Source: UMGS1649 sp045534225 | GTDB taxonomy: Bacteria; Bacillota; Clostridia; TANB77; CAG-465 | Reading direction: 5' to 3' | Assembly (NCBI GenBank): GCA_045534225.1 | Contig: JAZSJJ010000005.1 | Coordinates: 1 to 64,000, forward strand | Length of the DNA: 64,000 nucleotides | In this document: positions 50,878 to 59,279 of the stretch, piece by piece | How positions within the stretch are numbered: the stretch's first letter is position 1 | Layout: each line of letters starts with the position of its first letter | The notes under the pieces: model-generated | Told to the model about the DNA's origin: nothing | The model's database searches: none | Seen by the model: only the letters and a program-made list of their open reading frames with translations | Made by a program: the position numbers and the translations under genes

Positions 50878-51195
50878 TTATTCATCCTTGTTTAAGAATA
50901 ACGCAAGTTCTTTTAGTATATTACAACCGTGTTTTATTTGTTTGTCTGTAAACTTGTTTAGATAATTTCTGGTGTCGTTTACTAGATTTGTATCTTTGCC
51001 AAATAGAATGTAATCTGCAGATTTGTTTGTGTATTCACAAAGAAGTTTTAGTTTTTCTAAAGATAACATACATTTACCTTTTTCTACTTGACCTAAGTAT
51101 TGTGGAGAGATATGTATCTTTTTAGCAAAAGCTTCTTTAGTCATATTTAATTCTTCGCGAATAGCTGTAATTCTTTTACCAATCTCAACTTTCAT
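50878..51195 (-). CDS. XRE-family transcriptional regulator
   Basis: 105 residues from the ATG at 51195 (GAGGTGG upstream); the longer frame to 51225 would translate that site. The helix-turn-helix region is ITAIREELNMTKEAFAKKIHISPQYLGQVEKG, in several helices, of the Cro/CI type (SinR-like size). It is divergent from the Spo0A-like gene, sharing 132 bases of intergenic DNA, so mutual regulation is possible. Ligand or target unknown. Confidence 0.85.
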   Translation of the reverse strand: MKVEIGKRITAIREELNMTKEAFAKKIHISPQYLGQVEKGKCMLSLEKLKLLCEYTNKSADYILFGKDTNLVNDTRNYLNKFTDKQIKHGCNILKELALFLNKDE

Positions 51196-51327
51196 AGTAT
51201 CTACACCACCTCTTGTTACCCACATTCTAGACTAAAAGTAGATTTTGTGAATGAAAATACACACTATATAAATGTGGTAAAATGTGACAATTTATGATAT
51301 ATTAAAAAATATATAAGGAGGGATAGT

Positions 51328-52113
51328 ATGGTTACTAAACATGTAAATATAATGCTAATAGAAGATGATGTAAGTGAAGTCGCTAAATTTAAGGAAGTTT
51401 TCAAAGATAGAAAAGATGTATCTTTGGTTGCTGTTACTAATTCATCAAGTATAGCAATAGATGAGTTTAAGAAGTACAAACCTGATGGGATAATTATAGA
51501 TTTAGAATTAACAGATGGTGAAGGTAGTGGATTTGAGTTTATGGAACAAATTAATGAGATGACTCTAGCTACATTACCTAAAATGGTAGTTACAACTAAT
51601 GTGCATTCTGATGCTGTTTATGATTATTGCCACAAGAACAATGTGGATTTTGTGTATTACAAGAAACAAAATAATTATTCACCAGAGAAGATTGTTAATA
51701 CTCTAGTAATGCTTAGTGGTTACCAAAACAAGAAAAAGAAAGATGATCCAAACGAAAGTAATGGAAGCACAGTAGACAATATAAAATTCAAAATGGAGAA
51801 AGAACTAGATAAAATCGGCATAGGTAATCATTTACAAGGAAGAAAATATCTTCGAGATGCAGTTGTATACATACTAACCTTTGAAGAAGGTAGAGTATCT
51901 ATAGCTCAACATTTAGCAGGTGTATATAAAAGATCACAAAGTACAATAAGTAGAGCAATGCAAAATGCAATAATACACGCGTGGCGTGTAACACCAATAG
52001 AAGATTTAACAAAATATTACACTGCAAGAATAAATTATGAAACAGGTGTACCAACACCAACTGAAATGATATATTACTATGCAGATAAAATAAGAAAAGA
52101 AATGTGGGTATAA
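51328..52113 (+). CDS. spo0A: Spo0A-family response regulator (divergent)
   Basis: 261 residues, the length of Spo0A. The receiver domain has acidic pocket EDD (12-14), phosphorylation site Asp58 in GIIIDLELTDGEG, Thr89/90 and Lys112. The C-terminal domain is Spo0A-like: GNHLQGRKYLRDAVVYIL, and the recognition helix region SQSTISRAMQNAIIHAW, ending ADKIRKEMW. It is more divergent from Bacillus than most clostridial Spo0A, for example in the recognition helix (SQSTISRAM against TASRVERAI). Two perfect 0A boxes at spoIIAA fit its being active. The usual neighbour spoIVB is absent. It could be a paralogue rather than the master regulator. Confidence 0.85.
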   Translation: MVTKHVNIMLIEDDVSEVAKFKEVFKDRKDVSLVAVTNSSSIAIDEFKKYKPDGIIIDLELTDGEGSGFEFMEQINEMTLATLPKMVVTTNVHSDAVYDYCHKNNVDFVYYKKQNNYSPEKIVNTLVMLSGYQNKKKKDDPNESNGSTVDNIKFKMEKELDKIGIGNHLQGRKYLRDAVVYILTFEEGRVSIAQHLAGVYKRSQSTISRAMQNAIIHAWRVTPIEDLTKYYTARINYETGVPTPTEMIYYYADKIRKEMWV

Positions 52114-52123
52114 ATAAAATATT

Positions 52124-52157
52124 AGAGGGCAAGCAATAGTTTGCTCTTTATTGTTTT
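52124..52157 (+). terminator. Weak terminator after spo0A
   Basis: AGAG-GG-GCAA pairs with TTGC-TCT around a short loop, with a bulge, followed by TTATTGTTTT. Confidence 0.5.
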
Positions 52158-52180
52158 ATCTATTTATATATATAAAATCT

Positions 52181-52191
52181 TGTGATATAAT
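52181..52191 (+). promoter_or_regulatory. Extended -10 promoter before the Nudix gene
   Basis: TGTGATATAAT with no good -35, followed by a 23-nt leader that contains GGAGG. Confidence 0.55.
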
Positions 52192-52213
52192 CTAAAAGTA
52201 TTTGGAGGTAAAT

Positions 52214-52777
52214 ATGGATATAAAAGAAATGTTATTAAAGTTTGTTCCATCGTGTGAACAAGAAGAAAGAGATATAGAATTTTTATTAAAGTATGTAGAC
52301 ACATATGCAGATGTGTTAACAAGAGAGAATGTAGTAGGACATTTTACGTCATCGGGCTTTATAGTAAACAAAGAAAGAACAAAATGTCTTATGATACATC
52401 ACAATATATACAACGCTTGGTCTTGGACAGGTGGACATGCAGATGGTGATTCAGACTTTCTACATGTGGCAGTAAAGGAAGCTGAAGAAGAAACAGGTAT
52501 TCCAAAAGAAAGAATAAAAGTACTTACAGAAACACCAGCTACAATAGAGGTGTTAACTGTAGATGGACATGTTAAAAGGGGTAAATATGTTTCAAGCCAT
52601 CTTCATTTAAATGTAGCATATTTACTAGAAGTAGATGAGTCTGAAGAAATAAGAATAAAACCAGATGAAAATAGCGGAATTAAATGGATTGAATTAGACA
52701 AGTTAGAACAAGCTGGCGTTGAGGAAAAGATGAAACATACATATAGAAAATTGATAGCAAAAGCTAAAAACATATAA
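52214..52777 (+). CDS. Nudix hydrolase
   Basis: 187 residues from the ATG at 52214, 7 nt after GGAGG. The Nudix box is WTGGHADGDSDFL followed by AVKEAEEETGI; the usual Arg of REUXEE is Lys, a common variant in this subgroup. It is of the long-N-terminus type that hydrolyses nucleoside diphosphate derivatives. It starts an apparent operon with the polyprenyl synthetase gene, 8 bases apart. Confidence 0.85.
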   Translation: MDIKEMLLKFVPSCEQEERDIEFLLKYVDTYADVLTRENVVGHFTSSGFIVNKERTKCLMIHHNIYNAWSWTGGHADGDSDFLHVAVKEAEEETGIPKERIKVLTETPATIEVLTVDGHVKRGKYVSSHLHLNVAYLLEVDESEEIRIKPDENSGIKWIELDKLEQAGVEEKMKHTYRKLIAKAKNI

Positions 52778-52785
52778 GGAGATTT

Positions 52786-54006
52786 ATGATAGAGGTAATA
52801 TCAGATAAAAAATATTCATTCGAGAATTTAGCGGATTTTTTTAAGTGGCTAATGAAAGAAAAAAATATAGACAGTATAAAGTTAAATGGAAATGAAGAAG
52901 CGAATAATGTGTACAAATTTGTTAAATATTATAAAGCCACAAAAAAAGAATGTGAGCAAGCTTTATCAAATGTAAACAAAACTTTTGGAGACGAAAAAGA
53001 TAATGAATTAGTAAAAGAAAGTATAAATGAGTTAATAAGAGTTAATTCGGATGGCAAGTTTTTAAGAGCAATGTTAATAGCTCTTGGATATACTACATTT
53101 GCTAGTGAGAATGATGATGCATATTTACCACTTGCTGCGGCTTATGAAACATTCCAAACAGCAATTCTTATCCATGACGATATAATAGACAACGCTGTAT
53201 TAAGAAGAGGTAAAGAGACTATACCAGTAACATATAAAGACAAATTTAATGGTTACAAAAATAAAGAAAAGGTTACATTTGAACCAAAGAAAAATCATAT
53301 AGCAGATTCACTTGGAATTTGTATTGGAGATTTAGGATTCTATCTTGCAAACAAAATAATAATAGACAATTACAAAGATAATGCTAAACTAGCTGATGTA
53401 TTAAGTTTATACAACAAGATAGTAATTAATACAATTAAAGGCGAAATAATAGATGTAAAGCTGCCTTTTGATGCAGAATATCTTGGAGAAAATGTAACAC
53501 ATGAGAACTCTGTAATGGAAATATATCATCTTAAAACTTCTTGGTATTCTGTAGTAGGACCATATCTTTTAGGGATGACGCTTGCAGGTGCTAAAAAACA
53601 AGATATGGATAAAATGGAAATCATACTAAATAATCTTGGCATAGCATTCCAAATAAAAGATGATCTTTTAGGAATATATGGAGTTGAAGAGGAATTAGGT
53701 AAATCTGCGTCTTCAGATATATCTGAGTTTAAGCAAACCATACTTTATGCATATTTAGTAGAAAAAGCGCCAGAATATTTGGATGAAATAAACAAATACT
53801 ATGGTAAAGATAATCTTAACTTAGATGAGTTGAATATGGTTAAAGAAATATTCGATAAAAGTGGTGCAAAAGCGTATGCAGAAAATATAATGAACAAGCT
53901 TTTTGCAAATGCTATAATATCTCTTAAAGAAGAAAATATATTAGATGAAGAATATAGAAAAATTCTGTTAGGATTAGTAGAATACTTAAGGTTAAGAACT
54001 AAATAA
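52786..54006 (+). CDS. Polyprenyl synthetase family protein
   Basis: 406 residues. The first aspartate-rich motif is in ILIHDDIIDNAVLRRG and the second in QIKDDLLGIYG, the metal- and substrate-binding motifs of trans-prenyl chain elongation enzymes (IspA/IspB group). It makes polyprenyl diphosphates from isopentenyl diphosphate. It is longer than the typical ~300-330 residues because of an N-terminal extension of about 70 residues (FENLADFFKWLMKEK) of unknown role. Chain length cannot be predicted by eye. Confidence 0.88.
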   Translation: MIEVISDKKYSFENLADFFKWLMKEKNIDSIKLNGNEEANNVYKFVKYYKATKKECEQALSNVNKTFGDEKDNELVKESINELIRVNSDGKFLRAMLIALGYTTFASENDDAYLPLAAAYETFQTAILIHDDIIDNAVLRRGKETIPVTYKDKFNGYKNKEKVTFEPKKNHIADSLGICIGDLGFYLANKIIIDNYKDNAKLADVLSLYNKIVINTIKGEIIDVKLPFDAEYLGENVTHENSVMEIYHLKTSWYSVVGPYLLGMTLAGAKKQDMDKMEIILNNLGIAFQIKDDLLGIYGVEEELGKSASSDISEFKQTILYAYLVEKAPEYLDEINKYYGKDNLNLDELNMVKEIFDKSGAKAYAENIMNKLFANAIISLKEENILDEEYRKILLGLVEYLRLRTK

Positions 54007-54069
54007 TTTTACATAATACTTGAAAAAACAGCCTAAATGTTGTAATATATTTAAGGAAGGAGGCAGAAA

Positions 54070-54504
54070 ATGCAATATACAAAAAAAGTAATGGATCATT
54101 TCTCTAATCCAAGAAATGTAGGAGAATTAGAAAAATATAACGCAGTTGCAGAAGTAGGAAATGCAAAATGCGGAGATATCATGAAAATGTATCTATATAT
54201 AGAAGATGATATAATAAAAGATATATCATTCAAAACTTTTGGTTGTGGAGCTGCTATAGCAACAAGCTCTATGGCTACAGAGTTAATAAAAGGTAAACAC
54301 ATAAAAGAAGCATTAAAACTAACTAATAAAGCAGTTGTTGAAGCTTTAGAAGGATTACCACCAGTTAAACTTCACTGTTCAGTTCTAGCAGAAGAAGCTG
54401 TAAGAGCAGCTATATTAGATTATCTAAAAAAGAACGGAAGAGAAGAAGAATTTGAAATTAAAAAGTGTAATGGTTGCTGCAAAGCATGTGACCACGCGCA
54501 CTAG
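54070..54504 (+). CDS. iscU: Iron-sulfur cluster scaffold protein IscU/NifU-like
   Basis: 144 residues. The three scaffold cysteines are present: NAKCGDIMKMYL, KTFGCGAAIA, and LHCSVLAEEAV. A C-terminal extra cluster (CNGCCKACDHAH) has four Cys that may bind a further metal. It is of the short NifU_N type common in Clostridia. Usually a cysteine desulfurase (iscS) stands beside it; none does here. AAGGAGG precedes the ATG. The first two genes downstream are a Nudix gene and a membrane phosphoesterase. Confidence 0.93.
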   Translation: MQYTKKVMDHFSNPRNVGELEKYNAVAEVGNAKCGDIMKMYLYIEDDIIKDISFKTFGCGAAIATSSMATELIKGKHIKEALKLTNKAVVEALEGLPPVKLHCSVLAEEAVRAAILDYLKKNGREEEFEIKKCNGCCKACDHAH

Positions 54505-54515
54505 AAGGTGGAAAT

Positions 54516-54938
54516 ATGAGACAAGCAACAAGATTAATTATTGAAGATGGCGAAGATATAATCTTCATAAAAAGAACTAAAAAAGTTAGTGGTAGTCCAA
54601 AGGTATTCTATGTATTACCGGGTGGTTTTATAGATGAAGGAGAAACTCCTGAACAAGCTGGTATACGTGAAGCAAAGGAAGAACTTACACTAGATGTTGT
54701 ATTAGATGGTTTCTTTACTAAAGAGTATGTAGAAGAATTAGATAAAGAAGAATTCTATTATTTTGCTAAAATATTAAATGGTAGACCTAGACCTGGAAAA
54801 GGCGAAGAGTTTAAGAATATGAGCATAGATAGTCCATATGGATTATATGAAATAGCAAAAATAAACAGAAAAGAAATTGCTGCTTACGATATACTACCAA
54901 TAACAATTAAAGATAAATTAGTTGCAACATATGTATAA
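54516..54938 (+). CDS. Nudix hydrolase (second)
   Basis: 140 residues. The Nudix box is intact: GGFIDEGETPEQAG then IREAKEELTLD, matching GX5EX7REUXEE. Small single-domain member, of MutT/NUDT type, which cleans up oxidised or otherwise unwanted nucleotides. GGTGGAAAT precedes the ATG, 11 bases after iscU. A terminator follows. Confidence 0.88.
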   Translation: MRQATRLIIEDGEDIIFIKRTKKVSGSPKVFYVLPGGFIDEGETPEQAGIREAKEELTLDVVLDGFFTKEYVEELDKEEFYYFAKILNGRPRPGKGEEFKNMSIDSPYGLYEIAKINRKEIAAYDILPITIKDKLVATYV

Positions 54939-54951
54939 ATTAAAACATATT

Positions 54952-54990
54952 AAAAGATATTATTTGTATAACAAGTAGTATCTTTTATTT
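54952..54990 (+). terminator. Terminator after the second Nudix gene
   Basis: AAAAGATA and TATCTTTT enclose an A/T-rich loop, followed by ATTTTTT. Confidence 0.7.
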
Positions 54991-55032
54991 TTTCTTAAAT
55001 AGTATATAATATACGATATAGAAGGTAAGGAT

Positions 55033-55890
55033 ATGGTAAAGGAGATAATAATAAAAACAATGTGGATAGTGTTAATATTAGTAGTTATTATTTTGCTTGG
55101 TTGGTATTTATACCATGAAAACACAGCATTACAAGTAGATAAAAAGGTAATAATAAATAGCAAGTTGCCAGAAAGTTTTGATGGATATAAAATTGCACAT
55201 ATATCAGACTTTCATAATACAACATCTAAGAAACTTGCAGGTAGTATTATAAACAAAATAAAGGATAGTAAAGTAGATATAGTAGTTATAACTGGAGATT
55301 TAATAGATTCTAGAAGAACAGATACTAAAGTTGCGATGGAATTTGTTAAAGAATTACTTAAATCTAATGTTGTATATTATGTGCCCGGAAATCATGAATC
55401 TAGAATACAAGAGTATGAAGAATTTAAGAAAGAAATTGAAAAAATAGGCGCAAATGTTTTAGATAACAAAGCAGAACAGATTATAAAAAATGGAGATAAG
55501 ATTAATCTGTTAGGTATAAAAGATCCAGCTTTTTCATATGAGTACTCTTTAGACGAACATTTAATATTAAAACAAGAAATAGAAAGTTTAACATACGATA
55601 AAAGCATTTATACAATACTGCTTTCGCATAGGCCGGAACAATTTACAACATATGTAGAACAAAATATAGATTTAGTACTTACAGGTCACGCGCACGGCGG
55701 CCAAATAAGACTACCGTTTATAGGTGGAATAATAGCACCTGTGCAAGGATTTTTTCCTAAATATACAGAAGGAATTCATAAAGAAAACAATACAACTATG
55801 GTAATAAGTAGAGGAATAGGAAATAGTATATTTCCATTTAGAATAAATAACAGACCGGAATTGTTATTAATTGAACTTAAGAATAAATAA
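55033..55890 (+). CDS. Membrane-anchored metallophosphoesterase (YkuE/YaeI-like)
   Basis: 285 residues. One N-terminal membrane segment (about residues 8-27) precedes a calcineurin-like domain with HISDFHN, VITGDLIDS, VPGNHESR, LLSHRPEQF and LTGHAHGGQ, all five metal-binding blocks. Relatives (YkuE) act on phosphate esters at the outside of the membrane, such as lipid or wall-polymer substrates. GGTAAGGATATGG holds the start. It is probably a single-gene transcript that ends in the hairpin at 55927-55953. Confidence 0.88.
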   Translation: MVKEIIIKTMWIVLILVVIILLGWYLYHENTALQVDKKVIINSKLPESFDGYKIAHISDFHNTTSKKLAGSIINKIKDSKVDIVVITGDLIDSRRTDTKVAMEFVKELLKSNVVYYVPGNHESRIQEYEEFKKEIEKIGANVLDNKAEQIIKNGDKINLLGIKDPAFSYEYSLDEHLILKQEIESLTYDKSIYTILLSHRPEQFTTYVEQNIDLVLTGHAHGGQIRLPFIGGIIAPVQGFFPKYTEGIHKENNTTMVISRGIGNSIFPFRINNRPELLLIELKNK

Positions 55891-55914
55891 AATGTATATA
55901 AAAAAACAAATATA

Positions 55915-55925
55915 TGTGATATAAT
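55915..55925 (+). promoter_or_regulatory. Extended -10 promoter of the glycosyltransferase gene
   Basis: TGTGATATAAT, 25 nt after the phosphoesterase stop codon and just before a terminator hairpin. Confidence 0.5.
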
Positions 55926-55926
55926 A

Positions 55927-55953
55927 AACAGACTAGAAACTAGTCTGTTTTTT
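55927..55953 (+). terminator. Terminator of the phosphoesterase gene
   Basis: AACAGACTAG pairs with CTAGTCTGTT around a short AAA loop, followed by TTTT. It lies directly after the TATAAT of the next promoter. Confidence 0.85.
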
Positions 55954-55975
55954 GTACAAATAAGGGTGGTATAAA

Positions 55976-56992
55976 ATGAGTACGGTAATAGTTCCGGCAT
56001 ATAATCCGGATGAGAAATTGTTGGAAGTTATAAAAGACATAAAATCGTATAATATAGATAGAATTATTGTTGTTAATGACGGCAGTAAAAAAGAATGCGA
56101 TGAAATATTTAATTCTATAAAAAGCGATGTAATACTTTTAACCCATGAGATAAACAAAGGTAAAGGTGTTGCTCTTAAAACAGCAATGAAATATATAAAA
56201 GAACTAGGAATAGAAGATAAGGTTTTGACGATTGATGCAGATGCCCAACACAAAATGGAAGATGGTATTAAATTGTTAGAAAATTTAGAATCTAGTAATA
56301 AAGAGTTTGTTACAGGAAGTAGAACTTTTAAAGAAAAAGTTCCGCTAAAGAATAGAATTGGCAATGTAATAAATTCATATACTTTTATGCTTTTAAGTGG
56401 CAAGAAAGTAAAGGATACATTAAACGGCCTTAGGGCATTTAATACAAATTTAATAGATTTCCTACTAGAAGTAGAAGGCGAAAGATATGAATACGAAATG
56501 AATGTAATTATTCAATGTGCAAAAAACAAAATAAATATAAAAGAAGTACCTATAGATGTTGTTTATCATGAAGGCGAAAACACATCGCACTTTAGAGCAA
56601 TAATTGATTCTATAAGAATATATGGAACAATGCTTGTATATTTAGGTAGTTCATTTATAAGTTTTATTATAGACTACATAGTATTTATTTTAACTATGGC
56701 TGTAACAAAAGAATTAATAATATCTAATGTTATAGCAAGAGTAATAAGTGCAACATGCAATTTTTTACTAAATAGTAAGATTGTCTTTAGGCAAAAGAAA
56801 ATAACAATAAAACAAGTAGTGCAATATGCTTTTTTAGCAATATTTGTGCTTGTAATAAATACTACGTTGTTACAAATAATAACAAATAAATTGCCGTTAC
56901 CTGCTTTAACAAAGGTTATAACAGAAGTAATAATACTGGCATTTAATTATATAATTCAAAAGAAAATAATATTTAAGAATAAAAATAAATAA
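55976..56992 (+). CDS. Glycosyltransferase family 2 fused to GtrA-like membrane domain
   Basis: 338 residues. GT2 catalytic domain (about 1-205) with VIVPAYNPDE, VVNDGSKKE, LTIDADAQHK (the DxD) and NGLRAF. A GtrA-type C-terminal half (about 215-335) with four membrane segments follows, beginning MLVYLGSSFISFIIDYIVF. GtrA proteins help flip polyprenyl-linked sugars, so the fusion would make and move a lipid-linked sugar for surface glycosylation. The next genes encode a small membrane protein and a large polytopic one that could use it. Confidence 0.9.
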   Translation: MSTVIVPAYNPDEKLLEVIKDIKSYNIDRIIVVNDGSKKECDEIFNSIKSDVILLTHEINKGKGVALKTAMKYIKELGIEDKVLTIDADAQHKMEDGIKLLENLESSNKEFVTGSRTFKEKVPLKNRIGNVINSYTFMLLSGKKVKDTLNGLRAFNTNLIDFLLEVEGERYEYEMNVIIQCAKNKINIKEVPIDVVYHEGENTSHFRAIIDSIRIYGTMLVYLGSSFISFIIDYIVFILTMAVTKELIISNVIARVISATCNFLLNSKIVFRQKKITIKQVVQYAFLAIFVLVINTTLLQIITNKLPLPALTKVITEVIILAFNYIIQKKIIFKNKNK

Positions 56993-57010
56993 TAAGAATA
57001 AAGAGGGTAT

Positions 57011-57418
57011 ATGAATAGAAATAAGTTTAGAAAAATAACATATATTTGCTTAGCATTGGTTGTAATCATAGTTGCATTAATACTAATATTGATAACAACA
57101 AAACAAGATGGCAAACTAGATGTAATACAAACTGCTAAATCAGAAAATGTTAGAATAATTAATAACAGATATCTTACGCAAGGAGATATTGTTACGTTTA
57201 AGATATATGATGAAGAAATTTTATCTCTTATAAACGAAAGTCGTGTAGAAGTAGTAAATACAGCTGGTGTTAAAGTGAGTGATGCTGTTATAGATGGTGA
57301 TGAAATCTTAGTAGACACATCGTTTATAATGCCCGGGAAATATAATATAAGGATAATAAATAGTAGAGATACTATAGTTGTAGAAGATCAATTTAAGGTA
57401 ATGTTAATAAGTTTGTAA
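57011..57418 (+). CDS. Hypothetical membrane-anchored protein
   Basis: 135 residues. One N-terminal membrane segment (about residues 8-30) followed by a domain of about 100 residues with repeated beta-strand pattern (VRIINNRYLTQGDIVTFKI, VEVVNTAGVKVSD) that looks immunoglobulin-like. No family recognised. GAGGGTAT precedes the ATG, and the following large membrane protein begins 10 bases after its stop, so it is likely part of the same unit. Confidence 0.68.
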   Translation: MNRNKFRKITYICLALVVIIVALILILITTKQDGKLDVIQTAKSENVRIINNRYLTQGDIVTFKIYDEEILSLINESRVEVVNTAGVKVSDAVIDGDEILVDTSFIMPGKYNIRIINSRDTIVVEDQFKVMLISL

Positions 57419-57428
57419 GAGGTGAAAT

Positions 57429-59279
57429 GTGGGGTATATATGGATGTATTTAGTTTTGATGACTATAGCTTTTGCGTTGGCTATCAAAACCGAGAAGAAA
57501 GTAGATTTTACAATATTTTTAAGTATAGCAGGAATTGCGTTAATAGAATATGTTTGTGGTTTATTAATAAACTTAATTGTGGCTAATATAATTATATATA
57601 TATTAGCTGGCATTTGTTTGATATATCTAACATCAAAATGTATTAGAGAAAAAAGTATAAAATGCATATTAAACAAAATAACACCTGGAAGTATATTGCT
57701 AACAGTTATATATATAGTTACAATAATTTTATATAAGGAGAAACTGGTAACACAACACAATGAAGTTGGTGCGTGGGCTCTGTTAGTAAAATATCTAAGG
57801 GATACACATGAATTGCCAAAGTATGGTTCAAGTATGATATATACAGGTTATGTCCCTTTAGCTGGTTTGTGGCATTATTTTGTGTCTACATTTTTTAGTA
57901 ATTTTAGTGATGGGAATGTATATATTTCAAGCGCGCTTATGCAATATAGCATGGCTATAGCAACAATGAGCTTTATTAAATTTAAGGATTGGAAGGAAAG
58001 TATACTATCTAATCTATTAAATATATTTAGTTTATTTATGGTTTGCTATTTAATATTCACATCGTTATATATAGATACCACGCTTGGACTTGCCTTTGCT
58101 CTAGGACTAATATACATATATAACATAGACAAGTTAAAACTTTCAGATATGATAGCTTTCAGCTTTATTAATTTGTTTTTAGTTTTAATAAAAGATTCGG
58201 GAATATTATTTAGTGTAATTCTAATCATTCTTTTAGGTATAAATGAAATATTTAAGAATAGAGATGAAGAAAAGAAAAATACAAAAAAGATAGTTATATA
58301 TTTTGTGGTGCTTATACTACTTATAGTTATGAGTAGAACTGCTTGGGGAATTTATTTAGATGTAAACAATCTAAATGGTTCTGGAGATACTAGCCAAGTA
58401 AATATAACAAATGTATTAGATTTAATAACAGGAGAAGCGCCTAAGTATAGATATGAAACACTTAAAAATTTCGGCCAATATTTATTAACAGGAAAAAACT
58501 TTGAGTTGTTTGGAGTAAATATATCAATTGCTTTGTGGACATTAATAAATGTTGTCGTTATATTAATAACATACATAGTAAAGAAAGATAAAAATATATT
58601 AAAAATATTAATGGGAATATTAGTAGCCAACATAGCATTTTTATTAGGAACACTTGCAACATATTTATTTATCTTTGCGCAATGGGAAGCGGAAGTTTTA
58701 TCTGCTTTTAGCAGGTATACAAGAACACTTGTAATAATAAATACAATTGCCATGATATATGTAATAGTAAATTATTATGAACATAAGAAACTAATTAGTG
58801 TAGCAATGCTAATAGCTGTTGTAATTGCTTCGGATAAAAGAGGTATAAATGAAATAATACAAAACAAAGAGAATATTCAAACATATAAGGAAATCCGAGA
58901 AGAATATATGGGAATAGAAAAATACAGAGAAGTATTAACAGAAAAAGATAAGATTTGGGTTGTTGCTTCTTATGAAGAAGATGCCAATAATAGAATAATT
59001 AGAGAGATAGATCTTTTAAGGTTTAAGTATCAAATATTTCCACATAAAGTAGGAATGCTTTTTGAATTACATGCAACAGAAGAACAAATAATAGATAAGT
59101 TTAAGGTTGGATATACATATATATACTTCCTAAAAGGAACGAAAGATGTATATGATAGATTTAATTTCTTGCTAGATGAAGGCAGAGAAATTGAACAAGA
59201 TAAATTGTATAAAGTAATAAATGAAAATAATAATTGGAAAATAGAATTAGTAGAAATAAATGGAGGAAAAAGTGAGTAA
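57429..59279 (+). CDS. Large polytopic membrane protein (GT-C-like)
   Basis: 616 residues with about 10-12 membrane segments in the first 480 residues and a soluble C-terminal part of about 130 residues (EYMGIEKYREVLTEKDKIWVV...). The layout resembles membrane glycosyltransferases of the GT-C type, and the genes beside it (GT2-GtrA fusion) support that, but no signature motif was seen. Start is GTG at 57429 after GAGGTGAAAT; the nearby ATG is out of frame. The end overlaps the amidase gene by 8 bases. Confidence 0.75.
   Translation: MGYIWMYLVLMTIAFALAIKTEKKVDFTIFLSIAGIALIEYVCGLLINLIVANIIIYILAGICLIYLTSKCIREKSIKCILNKITPGSILLTVIYIVTIILYKEKLVTQHNEVGAWALLVKYLRDTHELPKYGSSMIYTGYVPLAGLWHYFVSTFFSNFSDGNVYISSALMQYSMAIATMSFIKFKDWKESILSNLLNIFSLFMVCYLIFTSLYIDTTLGLAFALGLIYIYNIDKLKLSDMIAFSFINLFLVLIKDSGILFSVILIILLGINEIFKNRDEEKKNTKKIVIYFVVLILLIVMSRTAWGIYLDVNNLNGSGDTSQVNITNVLDLITGEAPKYRYETLKNFGQYLLTGKNFELFGVNISIALWTLINVVVILITYIVKKDKNILKILMGILVANIAFLLGTLATYLFIFAQWEAEVLSAFSRYTRTLVIINTIAMIYVIVNYYEHKKLISVAMLIAVVIASDKRGINEIIQNKENIQTYKEIREEYMGIEKYREVLTEKDKIWVVASYEEDANNRIIREIDLLRFKYQIFPHKVGMLFELHATEEQIIDKFKVGYTYIYFLKGTKDVYDRFNFLLDEGREIEQDKLYKVINENNNWKIELVEINGGKSE

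Noticed and set aside
51196..51327. 0A or sigma-H sites before the Spo0A-like gene
   Set aside because: The nearest TGTGACA and GTGAATGA do not fit the consensus at usable spacing.
57404..57760. Minus-strand open frames around the GT-C-like gene
   Set aside because: Shadows of membrane-protein coding sequence; no start signals or recognisable product.
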